6,204 nt of DNA from Thalassospiraceae bacterium. Its GTDB lineage: Bacteria; Pseudomonadota; Alphaproteobacteria; Rhodospirillales; Magnetovibrionaceae. Shown here piece after piece: positions 1-6,067 of this stretch. The notes beneath the pieces are model-generated. The model saw nothing but the letters and a program-made list of their open reading frames with translations. It made no database searches and had not been told where the DNA came from. Position numbers and translations under genes: made by a program. Position 1 is the first letter of the stretch, and each line of letters begins with the position of its first letter. Location: NCBI GenBank assembly GCA_030638205.1, contig DAOWFB010000071.1, positions 1 to 6,204 on the forward strand. Reading direction: 5' to 3'.

Positions 1-4
1 AATA

Positions 5-328
5 TTAGCGGATTACCGACCTAACCGTGGTGTAAACATCATACCAACCGATGCCCTTTTTCATGGCATCCGCGTGTTCAGGGTTTTCGCGCCACGCTTT
101 TATGGACGCATCATCTTTCCAATAGCTTACGGTTATACCAAAACCGTCATCCCCACGGGTAGATTCCGCGCCTAAAAACCCCGGCTGGTCTTTGACCAGA
201 TCAATCATTCGTTCAGAAACGTCGTCGTAGCCGTCATCGTATGCTTCGGGCTTTAGGCGGGTGACAAACGTCACGGCAATTGACCCAGATGGTGGGTTTA
301 TTGCTTTGTTAATGGAGTCGCTGGGCAT
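5..328 (-). CDS. Antibiotic biosynthesis monooxygenase (ABM)-like small protein
   Basis: This 107-residue protein resembles the ABM family of ferredoxin-like, usually dimeric, cofactor-free monooxygenases and heme-degrading relatives. A first beta strand lies near residues 16-24, followed by QPGFLGAES (48-56), the strand GITVSYW (64-70), AWRENPEHADAMKKG (78-92) and the closing WYDVYT (95-100). This W-R-x-x-x-E-H...WY-x-x-Y pattern matches the small stand-alone ABM proteins common in proteobacteria. Residues 1-14 fall outside the domain. The ATG is supported by AGG five bases upstream, which overlaps the ftsB stop codon, and only 6 bp separate the genes, so translation is probably coupled to ftsB. 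It is the last complete gene of the pyrG unit in this window. There is no signal peptide or membrane segment, so it should be cytoplasmic. The family assignment is fairly secure, but the substrate is unknown and the name should not be read as antibiotic synthesis. Confidence 0.8.
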   Translation of the reverse strand: MPSDSINKAINPPSGSIAVTFVTRLKPEAYDDGYDDVSERMIDLVKDQPGFLGAESTRGDDGFGITVSYWKDDASIKAWRENPEHADAMKKGIGWYDVYTTVRSVIR

Positions 329-334
329 TTTTGC

Positions 335-751
335 CTAATTTCCTTGATGTAGCGCGGGTATTACGGGCCTCGGCCTGGGGATGGCGCCGGGTATCGATGA
401 TGGGGATAATGCCAGTTCCATCTGGGTATCGGGCATGGATTCTAACAAAATAATTTCGTCGTTTCTAGCGTAACCCAAAACTATTCTGGCACGCTCTTCT
501 AACATATCGGGGTCAAGGCTATCTGGGCGCAGCAAAGAAACTCGGTTTTCAATCTTCATGCGCTTCTTTTTTAAATCAGCCAGATCGGTTTTAAGCTCAC
601 CCACCTGATTTTCCAGCTTGCCCAAGGCAATAAAGCCGCGATCACCCTGTATGGCGTGATAGGCAAAATAAACCACCATGGTTATGCCGGCCACCGGGCC
701 AATAATCTGCCCTGCCCTGCGCTTTATTTCGAAAAAAAATCCCATACGCAT
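335..751 (-). CDS. ftsB: FtsB/DivIC-like septum formation initiator, divisome protein
   Basis: This 138-residue bitopic membrane protein fits the septum formation initiator (FtsB/DivIC) family, which joins FtsL and FtsQ to activate septal peptidoglycan synthesis. A short basic cytoplasmic N-terminus (residues 1-14) is followed by one transmembrane helix (about 15-33), the QGDRGF junction (35-40), a heptad-like charged coiled coil (about 41-73) and the diagnostic LRPDSLDPDMLEERAR segment (74-89). The remaining tail (108-138) is rich in Pro and Ser and makes the protein longer than the roughly 100 residues of E. coli FtsB. Two ATGs compete, at 751 and 745. Neither has a strong Shine-Dalgarno sequence: an AGG lies 10 bases before the first. 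I kept 751, but 745 is possible. The gene sits 67 bp downstream of eno, the usual alphaproteobacterial position. The call is confident at family level. Confidence 0.9.
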   Translation of the reverse strand: MRMGFFFEIKRRAGQIIGPVAGITMVVYFAYHAIQGDRGFIALGKLENQVGELKTDLADLKKKRMKIENRVSLLRPDSLDPDMLEERARIVLGYARNDEIILLESMPDTQMELALSPSSIPGAIPRPRPVIPALHQGN

Positions 752-818
752 ATTATGTGCGCCTAAGCGTTAACATGGAATTAGCGCCAAAATTATTGAT
801 ATGTATTATTGGGATGGA

Positions 819-2096
819 TTACCGCTTGATAATATCGCGCCCGGCGTAAACTGCGGCCTCACCCAGCTCTTCCTCAATACGGATAAGCTGGTTGTACTTG
901 GCAAGGCGGTCAGAGCGCGAAAGCGATCCTGTTTTTATTTGTCCGGCGTTGGTGGCAACGGCAATATCGGCAATGGTGGTGTCTTCGGTTTCGCCCGAAC
1001 GATGAGAAATAACAGAAGTATAATTTGCCTTGTGCGCCATGGCGACGGCTTCCAAGGTTTCGGTCAAGGTGCCGATTTGATTTACCTTAATCAAAATTGA
1101 ATTGGCAACACCTTTGGTGATGCCGTCTTTGAGGCGTTTGGGGTTGGTAACAAACAAATCATCACCCACCAACTGAACCTTGTCGCCAATTTCATCGGTC
1201 AATGTTTTCCAGCCATCCCAATCGTCTTCGGCCATGCCGTCTTCGATTGAAAAAATGGGATAGCTTGATGCTAGGTCGGCAAGGTATTTAACCATTTCAT
1301 CGGATGAAAGGCTTTTGCCTTCGCCTTTTAATTCATACTTGCCATCAACATAAAATTCGGTCGCCGCAGCATCTAGGGCCAGCATCACATCGGTTCCCGG
1401 TTTGTAACCACACGCACCAATGGCTTCTAAAATATATTCGATGGCTTCGGTGCTTCCGCTAAGCGACGGTGCAAACCCGCCTTCGTCACCCACATTGGTA
1501 TTGTGCCCAGCACCGCTGAGCAGGCTTTTAAGTGAATGAAAAACCTCGGCCCCCATGCGCACCGCTTCGGCAATGGAAGATGCACCAACCGGCATAATCA
1601 TAAATTCCTGAACATCGATGGGGTTGTCGGCATGTTCGCCACCATTAATGATATTCATCATTGGGACTGGCAATAAATGTGAATGAACGCCACCAAGATA
1701 GGCATAAAGCGGCAGCGCGGCTTCTTCGGCGGCGGCTTTGGCGGCGGCCAATGAAACACCCAATATTGCATTTGCCCCAAGGCGGGATTTGTTTTCGGTT
1801 CCATCCAATTCAATCATTGCACGGTCAATGGTAATTTGGTCTTCGGCATTAGCACCGTTAAGTGCGGTTGCTATTTCGCCATTAACTGCTTTGCAGGCTT
1901 TTAATACGCCCTTGCCGCCATAACGTGATTTATCACCGTCGCGCAATTCAACCGCTTCGTGGGCACCAGTTGATGCACCGCTGGGAACCGCGGCCCGACC
2001 CATTGATCCGGTTTCAAGCACTACATCTACTTCGACCGTCGGGTTGCCACGGCTGTCGAGGATTTCACGGGCATAAATATCTATAATGGCAGTCAT
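819..2096 (-). CDS. eno: Enolase (phosphopyruvate hydratase)
   Basis: This enzyme interconverts 2-phosphoglycerate and phosphoenolpyruvate in glycolysis and gluconeogenesis, in the cytoplasm. The 425-residue length is normal for bacterial enolase. Expected active-site elements are present: the mobile loop PSGASTGAHEAVELRD (38-53), H155 in NGGEH, E164 in QEF, the catalytic acid E205 in VGDEGGFAP, metal ligands D242, E285 (SIEDG) and the GDD at 311-313, the signature ILIKVNQIGTLTET (334-347) with catalytic base K337, the SHRSGE loop (364-369) and K388. The start is supported by AAGGA seven bases upstream. The gene follows kdsA after 20 bp, and its product PEP is a KdsA substrate, so co-expression makes metabolic sense. 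Nothing is missing or broken. In E. coli, enolase is also an RNA degradosome component; nothing here tests that role. Confidence 0.98.
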   Translation of the reverse strand: MTAIIDIYAREILDSRGNPTVEVDVVLETGSMGRAAVPSGASTGAHEAVELRDGDKSRYGGKGVLKACKAVNGEIATALNGANAEDQITIDRAMIELDGTENKSRLGANAILGVSLAAAKAAAEEAALPLYAYLGGVHSHLLPVPMMNIINGGEHADNPIDVQEFMIMPVGASSIAEAVRMGAEVFHSLKSLLSGAGHNTNVGDEGGFAPSLSGSTEAIEYILEAIGACGYKPGTDVMLALDAAATEFYVDGKYELKGEGKSLSSDEMVKYLADLASSYPIFSIEDGMAEDDWDGWKTLTDEIGDKVQLVGDDLFVTNPKRLKDGITKGVANSILIKVNQIGTLTETLEAVAMAHKANYTSVISHRSGETEDTTIADIAVATNAGQIKTGSLSRSDRLAKYNQLIRIEEELGEAAVYAGRDIIKR

Positions 2097-2103
2097 TGTT
2101 TAT

Positions 2104-2108
2104 TCCTT
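2104..2108 (-). promoter_or_regulatory. Ribosome binding site of eno
   Basis: AAGGA lies seven bases before the eno ATG, inside the 20-bp gap after kdsA. It is the clearest Shine-Dalgarno sequence in the downstream operon and fixes the enolase start. Confidence 0.75.
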
Positions 2109-2116
2109 GATATTAT

Positions 2117-2962
2117 CTAAAGTGATACCGGGTGCGATTTCGCAACCCTGTCTATTTCCATCAACGTTTCAATAAACGCTGGCATATCTTTTAGTGCAAT
2201 CATGTTAGCACCATCACTTGGTGCATTATCCGGGTCATCATGGGTTTCAATAAATACACCAGCGACACCCACGGCCACCGCAGCCCTAGCCAACACCGGG
2301 GCAAAGCGTCTGTCACCGCCTGATGATGTCCCCGCCCCACCCGGTTGTTGCACCGCATGGGTCGCATCCATAATAACCGGAAATCCGGTGTCAAACGCCA
2401 TTTGTGGCAGCGAGCGCATATCGGCAACCAATGTGTTGTAGCCAAAGCTAGAACCACGCTCGGTCACCATGACGTTTTGGTTTCCGCTATCGCTAACTTT
2501 AGCGACAACATTTTTCATATCCCATGGTGCCAAAAACTGACCTTTCTTTACGTTCACCACCAATCCAGTCTTGGCAGCTGCCACCAACAAATCTGTTTGC
2601 CTACAAAGAAACGCAGGTATTTGCAAAACATCAACATGGCCCGCAAGTTGTTCGCATTGCTCTATTTCATGCACGTCGGTTAAAACAGGAACACCTAGTT
2701 CTGATTTTATTTCATCAAATACCGGTATGGCACTTTCAAGCCCGCTGCCGCGCTTTCCCGATAGGGATGTGCGATTGGCCTTATCAAACGATGCCTTAAA
2801 AACAAAACCAATGCCCAGTTTTTCAGTTAGCTCTTTTAATGCAGTTGCCATCATCATGGCATGGTCACGGTTTTCAAGCTGACATGGCCCAGCAATAAGT
2901 GCCATTGGAAGGTCGTTGCCAAAAGCAACGTGACCTGCGTTTATGTGCCTAGCTTTTGTCAT
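2117..2962 (-). CDS. kdsA: 3-deoxy-8-phosphooctulonate synthase (KDO-8-P synthase), metal-dependent type
   Basis: This enzyme condenses phosphoenolpyruvate with arabinose 5-phosphate to give KDO 8-phosphate, the precursor of the inner-core LPS sugar Kdo. The 281-residue TIM-barrel protein has the normal family length. Visible motifs are IAGPCQLENRDHAM (23-36), FKASFDKANRTS (55-66), the RGSGLE segment (71-76), VNVKKGQF (136-143), DATHAVQQPGG (199-209) and ETHDDPDNAPSDG (239-251). C27, H202, E239 and D250 match the four metal ligands known from the Aquifex enzyme, while metal-independent enzymes such as that of E. coli carry Asn at the Cys position; the metal-dependent class is therefore inferred. 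The gene starts 12 bp after pyrG, and its AAGG ribosome binding site overlaps the pyrG stop codon, suggesting translational coupling. Enolase, which makes its PEP substrate, follows directly. Confidence 0.97.
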   Translation of the reverse strand: MTKARHINAGHVAFGNDLPMALIAGPCQLENRDHAMMMATALKELTEKLGIGFVFKASFDKANRTSLSGKRGSGLESAIPVFDEIKSELGVPVLTDVHEIEQCEQLAGHVDVLQIPAFLCRQTDLLVAAAKTGLVVNVKKGQFLAPWDMKNVVAKVSDSGNQNVMVTERGSSFGYNTLVADMRSLPQMAFDTGFPVIMDATHAVQQPGGAGTSSGGDRRFAPVLARAAVAVGVAGVFIETHDDPDNAPSDGANMIALKDMPAFIETLMEIDRVAKSHPVSL

Positions 2963-2972
2963 CTATTTTGTA

Positions 2973-2976
2973 CCTT
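2973..2976 (-). promoter_or_regulatory. kdsA ribosome binding site overlapping the pyrG stop codon
   Basis: AAGG overlaps the TAA stop of pyrG and lies ten bases before the kdsA ATG. The spacing is slightly long. The overlap suggests that ribosomes ending pyrG help initiate kdsA. Confidence 0.5.
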
Positions 2977-4600
2977 AAACCAATCTAGATTGCTGCACCG
3001 CGGCATCAATAAACGAAACAAACAACGGATGCGGTTCAAACGGGCGCGATTTTAATTCAGGATGGAATTGTACGGCAACAAACCACGGATGTTCAGGAAT
3101 TTCTACAATTTCCGGTAAAATACCATCTGGCGACATACCGGAAAAGCTCAAGCCCGCGTCTTCCAGTTGGAGTTTATAAGATGTATTTACCTCGTAACGA
3201 TGGCGGTGACGTTCGCTTATTTCGTCCGCGCCATAAATATCAAAGGCCCGGCTGCCCTTGGCAAGGACGCAAGGATAAGCACCTAAACGCATGGTTCCAC
3301 CAAGGTCACCTTTTTTGGCGCGTTTTTCCAGCTCGCCTTCTCTGGCCCATTCGGTCATCAGACCAACAACCGGTTCTTTGGGTTTGCCAAGTTCGGTAGA
3401 ACCGGCGCCATCAATGTTTGCCATATTGCGCGCGGCTTCAATAACCGCAACTTGCATACCCAGACAAATACCAAAGTAAGGGATGTTTCTTTCCCGGGCA
3501 AAGCGAACCGCCTCTATCTTGCCTTCGGTGCCGCGCTCGCCAAAACCTCCGGGAACCAAAATTCCATGAACACCGTCAAGATATTGAACAACGTCTTCGC
3601 GCTCGAACACTTCTGCATCAAACCAAACAAGATTTACCTTAACGCTGTTTGCAATGCCGCCATGGGTAAGTGCCTCGGACAATGATTTATATGCATCAAG
3701 CAGTGAAACATATTTACCAACAATGGCAATGGTTACTTCGCCTTCGGGTTTTGTTACCCGTTCAACAATTTCTTTCCAACGCGATAAATCAAGCTTTGGT
3801 GCATCAAGGCCAAAGCGTTTGCAAACCTGTTCGTCCAGACCTTGTTCGTGATAGCTAATAGGAACCTGATAAATTGTTGAAACATCAAGCGCCGGAATAA
3901 CTGCTTCAAATGGAACATTGCAAAACAGTGCAATCTTTTTACGTTCGCCTTCGGGAATTTCACGGTCGGCACGGCACAGTAAAATATCTGCCTGAATACC
4001 AACCGCCAATAGTTCTTTGACCGAATGTTGGGTTGGTTTAGTTTTAAGTTCGCCCGCCGTTGGAATATACGGAAGCAACGTCAGGTGCATATAAAGCGCA
4101 CGCTCACGGCCAAGCTCGTTACCCAATTGACGAATGGCTTCTAAAAACGGCAGGCTTTCAATATCGCCAACGGTTCCGCCAATTTCGATTAACATGAAAT
4201 CTTCATCGCCCACATGGCCCATGACGAATTCTTTTATGTAATCGGTAATGTGTGGAATAACCTGAACGGTCGCGCCCAGATAATCACCGCGACGCTCCTT
4301 GGCCAAAACCTCGGAATAAACTTTGCCAGTTGTTACGTTGTCTGATTGGCGAGCATCAACGCAAGTAAAGCGTTCATAATGGCCAAGATCAAGATCCGTT
4401 TCGGCCCCATCGTCAGTAACGTAAACCTCGCCATGCTGATAAGGGCTCATGGTTCCGGGATCCACATTAATATATGGGTCTAGCTTGCGCAGGCGAACTT
4501 TGTATCCGCGCGCTTGAAGCGCCGCGCCAAGTGCTGCAGAAGCCAAACCTTTACCAAGTGAGGATACCACGCCGCCGGTTATGAAAATGAAACGCGTCAT
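2975..4600 (-). CDS. pyrG: CTP synthase (glutamine-hydrolysing)
   Basis: This enzyme converts UTP to CTP using ATP and glutamine-derived ammonia, the last step of pyrimidine nucleotide synthesis. The 541 residues give the normal two-domain protein. The N-terminal synthase domain (about 1-266) has the ATP loop GGVVSSLGKG (9-18), LRKLDPYINVDPGTMSPYQHGE (37-58) and EIGGTVGDIES (139-149). The C-terminal class I glutaminase domain has PGGFGERG (350-357), the nucleophile C379 in FGICLGMQ, and the H513/E515 dyad in QFHPEL. All catalytic residues are present. An in-frame TAG lies four codons upstream, so this is the first possible ATG. There is no good Shine-Dalgarno sequence, and a promoter -10 element ends only eight bases before the ATG, so the message may be leaderless. 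The gene opens the pyrG-kdsA-eno-ftsB-ABM run, after an intrinsic terminator that closes secG. Confidence 0.98.
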   Translation of the reverse strand: MTRFIFITGGVVSSLGKGLASAALGAALQARGYKVRLRKLDPYINVDPGTMSPYQHGEVYVTDDGAETDLDLGHYERFTCVDARQSDNVTTGKVYSEVLAKERRGDYLGATVQVIPHITDYIKEFVMGHVGDEDFMLIEIGGTVGDIESLPFLEAIRQLGNELGRERALYMHLTLLPYIPTAGELKTKPTQHSVKELLAVGIQADILLCRADREIPEGERKKIALFCNVPFEAVIPALDVSTIYQVPISYHEQGLDEQVCKRFGLDAPKLDLSRWKEIVERVTKPEGEVTIAIVGKYVSLLDAYKSLSEALTHGGIANSVKVNLVWFDAEVFEREDVVQYLDGVHGILVPGGFGERGTEGKIEAVRFARERNIPYFGICLGMQVAVIEAARNMANIDGAGSTELGKPKEPVVGLMTEWAREGELEKRAKKGDLGGTMRLGAYPCVLAKGSRAFDIYGADEISERHRHRYEVNTSYKLQLEDAGLSFSGMSPDGILPEIVEIPEHPWFVAVQFHPELKSRPFEPHPLFVSFIDAAVQQSRLV

Positions 4601-4608
4601 GGAATGTG

Positions 4609-4636
4609 ACTATATCCGAGTCTGTTTAAAGGGCAA
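4609..4636 (-). promoter_or_regulatory. Probable sigma70-type promoter of the pyrG operon
   Basis: On the minus strand TTGCCC (4636-4631) and TATAGT (4614-4609) are separated by 16 bp. They match consensus at four and five of six positions. Upstream (about 4649-4676) is a strongly AT-rich tract that could act as an UP-like element, although part of it is the terminator T run. Transcription would begin about six or seven bases after the -10 element, at or next to the pyrG ATG. The position directly after a terminator and before a long gene run supports a real promoter; the exact hexamers are inferred. Confidence 0.55.
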
Positions 4637-4668
4637 AGCATTTGACGAATAAAAATAAAAATTTTTAC

Positions 4669-4702
4669 AAAAAAAAGAGGCGACTTATCTAAAGCCGCCT
4701 CT
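4669..4702 (-). terminator. Intrinsic terminator after secG
   Basis: On the minus strand AGAGGCG (4702-4696) pairs perfectly with CGCCTCT (4682-4676). Inside, after one mismatch, a further three base pairs close a five-base loop. The stem runs directly into eight T residues (4676-4669). This is a textbook Rho-independent terminator, 37 bp after the secG stop. It separates tpiA-secG from the pyrG run. A T run also follows the stem on the plus strand, but only after an eight-base interruption, so efficient bidirectional use is doubtful. Confidence 0.9.
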
Positions 4703-4739
4703 GATATAATTTTTTTAACCGTTTGAAGCGATCGCTCCA

Positions 4740-5066
4740 TCATTTAGCCACCGGAACGCTTGGCGCACTATCGGGCGCGGGTGTAGAAATCGGTGCAATT
4801 TCTGAACTATCCAGAATGGAACTACGTTCCTGACCTGCGCCGCTTAAAATAGCCAAAATAATAGAAGTAGTCATGAAAAGTGCTGCCAGGATTCCCGTGG
4901 TGCGGGTAAGCAAATTTGCGGTACCGCGTGCGGTCATAAACCCACCGCCGCCTGCGCCGCCGCCGCCGCCCATACCCAATGCGCCGCCTTCGCTTTTCTG
5001 AATAAGCACAACGCCTATCAAGGAGATGGCCAGCATCAGATGTATAACTAAAACAACGGTAATCAT
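4740..5066 (-). CDS. secG: Protein translocase subunit SecG
   Basis: SecG is the small accessory subunit of the SecYEG channel in the inner membrane and aids SecA-driven export. The 108-residue protein has the expected two transmembrane helices (about 3-22 and 54-74), joined by a loop with QKSEGGALGMGGGGGAGGGGFMTARG (23-48). LLTRTTGILAALF (52-64) is typical of the second helix in this family. The C-terminal tail (75-108) is low in complexity and rich in Ala, Pro and Ser. AGGA nine bases before the ATG supports the start. The gene lies 159 bp after tpiA with no convincing terminator between them, so the two may be co-transcribed, and it ends before a strong terminator. An Arg-rich open frame over the same bases is only a shadow of the GGC codon run. 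Confidence 0.95.
   Translation of the reverse strand: MITVVLVIHLMLAISLIGVVLIQKSEGGALGMGGGGGAGGGGFMTARGTANLLTRTTGILAALFMTTSIILAILSGAGQERSSILDSSEIAPISTPAPDSAPSVPVAK
4942..4970 (-). repeat. GGC-rich microsatellite coding the SecG glycine loop
   Basis: Nine consecutive codons of secG are GGN or GCA and consist mostly of GGC, giving the loop GGGGGAGGG. Glycine-rich loops are usual in alphaproteobacterial SecG, so the protein feature is normal. At the DNA level the near-perfect trinucleotide run could slip in length. Confidence 0.7.
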
Positions 5067-5094
5067 GAGCGTAAATCCTGTTGATGTTCACTTG

Positions 5095-5116
5095 TTGGGG
5101 CCGTATTTAGCCCCAA
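5095..5116 (-). repeat. Inverted repeat in the tpiA-secG gap (secG leader hairpin)
   Basis: TTGGGGC and GCCCCAA form a perfect 7-bp stem with an 8-base loop, ending 28 bases before the secG ATG. No T run follows on the minus strand, so it is not a canonical terminator. A smaller 4-bp hairpin (5119-5131), followed by five T residues, lies just upstream. These could shape the secG leader or protect an mRNA end; the role is not known. Confidence 0.45.
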
Positions 5117-5201
5117 AAAGCCTGCTTGGCTAGTATTTTTCCATCGTTACTGAGGTGTTTTTAAGGTATTTATTGGATTTTAGGCCTTTTTAGCCAAATG
5201 C

Positions 5202-5237
5202 CCAGTCTGATACCCAGTCTGATGCCTAGACTGATGC
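5202..5237 (-). repeat. Three 12-bp tandem repeats spanning the tpiA stop codon
   Basis: Read on the minus strand, GCATCAGTCTAG (5237-5226), GCATCAGACTGG (5225-5214) and GTATCAGACTGG (5213-5202) lie head to tail. Units two and three differ at one base, and units one and two at two bases. The unit length is a multiple of three and in phase with tpiA, so the repeats read ASV-stop, ASDW and VSDW. CAGTCT in unit one is also the exact complement of AGACTG in unit two, allowing a 6-bp hairpin around the stop codon. There is no T run, so it is not an ordinary terminator. Confidence 0.85.
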
Positions 5238-5990
5238 TTGAGCTATGGCCCAGAAATCCTCCGCCTTAAGGCTGGCTCCACCAATAAGACCACCATCAAC
5301 GTCAGCAAGGGCTATTAGCTCTTTAGCGTTGCCGGGCTTCATGGATCCACCGTAAAGGATGCGCATGGCATTAGCTTCAGCCTCACCCACTTTTTTAGCT
5401 AATTCTGCCCTTATAAAAGCATGAACTTCCTGAACTTCGTCGTTGGTTGGGGTGCGGCCGGTGCCGATGGCCCAAACCGGCTCATAGGCAATAACGGTGT
5501 TTTTGGCCGTAGAACCGGCAGGAACCGAGCCTGCAACTTGGCTGCCGTTAACATCAAGGGTTTTGCCCCCATCGCGCTGGGCCTCGGTTTCGCCAATACA
5601 TATAACGGCAATAAGGCCGTTTGCGTGGGCGGCCTCAGCCTTGGCCAGCACCAATTCATCGGATTCTTTGTGGTCGGTACGACGTTCTGAATGGCCCACT
5701 ATTACAGAATTACAGCCTAAATCCGCCAGCATTTCTGCTGAGGTATCGCCCGTATGAGCGCCAGATGAGGCCATATGACAGTCCTGCCCGCCCAGCATGA
5801 CGCCGGAACCACGGGTAGCGTCGCCAACCTTGGAAACAAGTGTAAATGGAGGGCAAACCAGCAAATCAAAGGAAACATCGCCTGCTGCCTTCATTTTTTC
5901 AGCAATAGCAGAGGCCAAAGCAACTCCATCGGCAGTTTTGCCGTTCATTTTCCAGTTTCCGGCTATAAGTGGACGACGAGATGCAGTCAT
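5226..5990 (-). CDS. tpiA: Triosephosphate isomerase
   Basis: This cytoplasmic TIM-barrel enzyme interconverts dihydroxyacetone phosphate and glyceraldehyde 3-phosphate. The 254-residue length is normal. Catalytic residues are in place: K14 in NWKMN, H100 in GHSERR and E170 in AYEPVWAIGTGRTP, whose last part forms flexible loop 6. Phosphate-binding elements YGGSMKPGNA (213-222) and GGLIGGASL (233-241) are present. GQDCHMASSGAHTGDTSAEML (68-88) corresponds to the conserved segment before the active-site strand. The ATG is the only possible start: an in-frame TGA lies two codons upstream, and a GGGGG ribosome binding site lies nine bases before it. The TAG stop falls inside a 12-bp tandem repeat, and the frame would continue for eleven sense codons if that stop were read through. 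Confidence 0.98.
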   Translation of the reverse strand: MTASRRPLIAGNWKMNGKTADGVALASAIAEKMKAAGDVSFDLLVCPPFTLVSKVGDATRGSGVMLGGQDCHMASSGAHTGDTSAEMLADLGCNSVIVGHSERRTDHKESDELVLAKAEAAHANGLIAVICIGETEAQRDGGKTLDVNGSQVAGSVPAGSTAKNTVIAYEPVWAIGTGRTPTNDEVQEVHAFIRAELAKKVGEAEANAMRILYGGSMKPGNAKELIALADVDGGLIGGASLKAEDFWAIAQASV

Positions 5991-6004
5991 ATTTCAAAAC
6001 CCCC

Positions 6005-6020
6005 ATAAAATTGATTTTAT
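6005..6020. repeat. AT-rich palindrome upstream of tpiA
   Basis: ATAAAAT and ATTTTAT form a perfect 7-bp inverted repeat around a central TG, directly next to the tpiA ribosome binding site. The decamer AAATTGATTT inside it (6008-6017) recurs at 6022-6031, one and a half turns further upstream. A two-base centre is too small for an RNA loop, so if functional it would act as DNA, for example as an operator. In such AT-rich sequence, chance is also possible. Confidence 0.35.
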
Positions 6021-6067
6021 TAAATTGATTTAAGCACTTTTACCACAGAGCCAGACCTTGGGCATAT

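Noticed and set aside
767..787. Imperfect inverted repeat between eno and ftsB
   Set aside because: In the transcribed strand the stem has a C-A mismatch in seven pairs and no T run, so it supports neither a terminator nor a stable leader structure.
801..1100. Plus-strand open frame of 99 codons opposite the eno 3' end
   Set aside because: It lies almost entirely antisense to the conserved enolase sequence, has no recognisable domain and no ribosome binding site; a shadow frame.
4705..4710. Perfect TATAAT on the plus strand beside the secG terminator
   Set aside because: There is no -35-like sequence at suitable spacing and no plus-strand gene downstream; it would only give antisense RNA to secG.
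4727..4736. AGCGATCGCT palindrome just after the secG stop
   Set aside because: It resembles the cyanobacterial HIP1 octamer, but I saw a single copy in a clearly proteobacterial context; likely chance.
4822..5091. Arg-rich 89-residue minus-strand frame overlapping secG
   Set aside because: The Arg run is the frame-shifted reading of the GGC repeat coding the SecG glycine loop; secG has the conserved family features.
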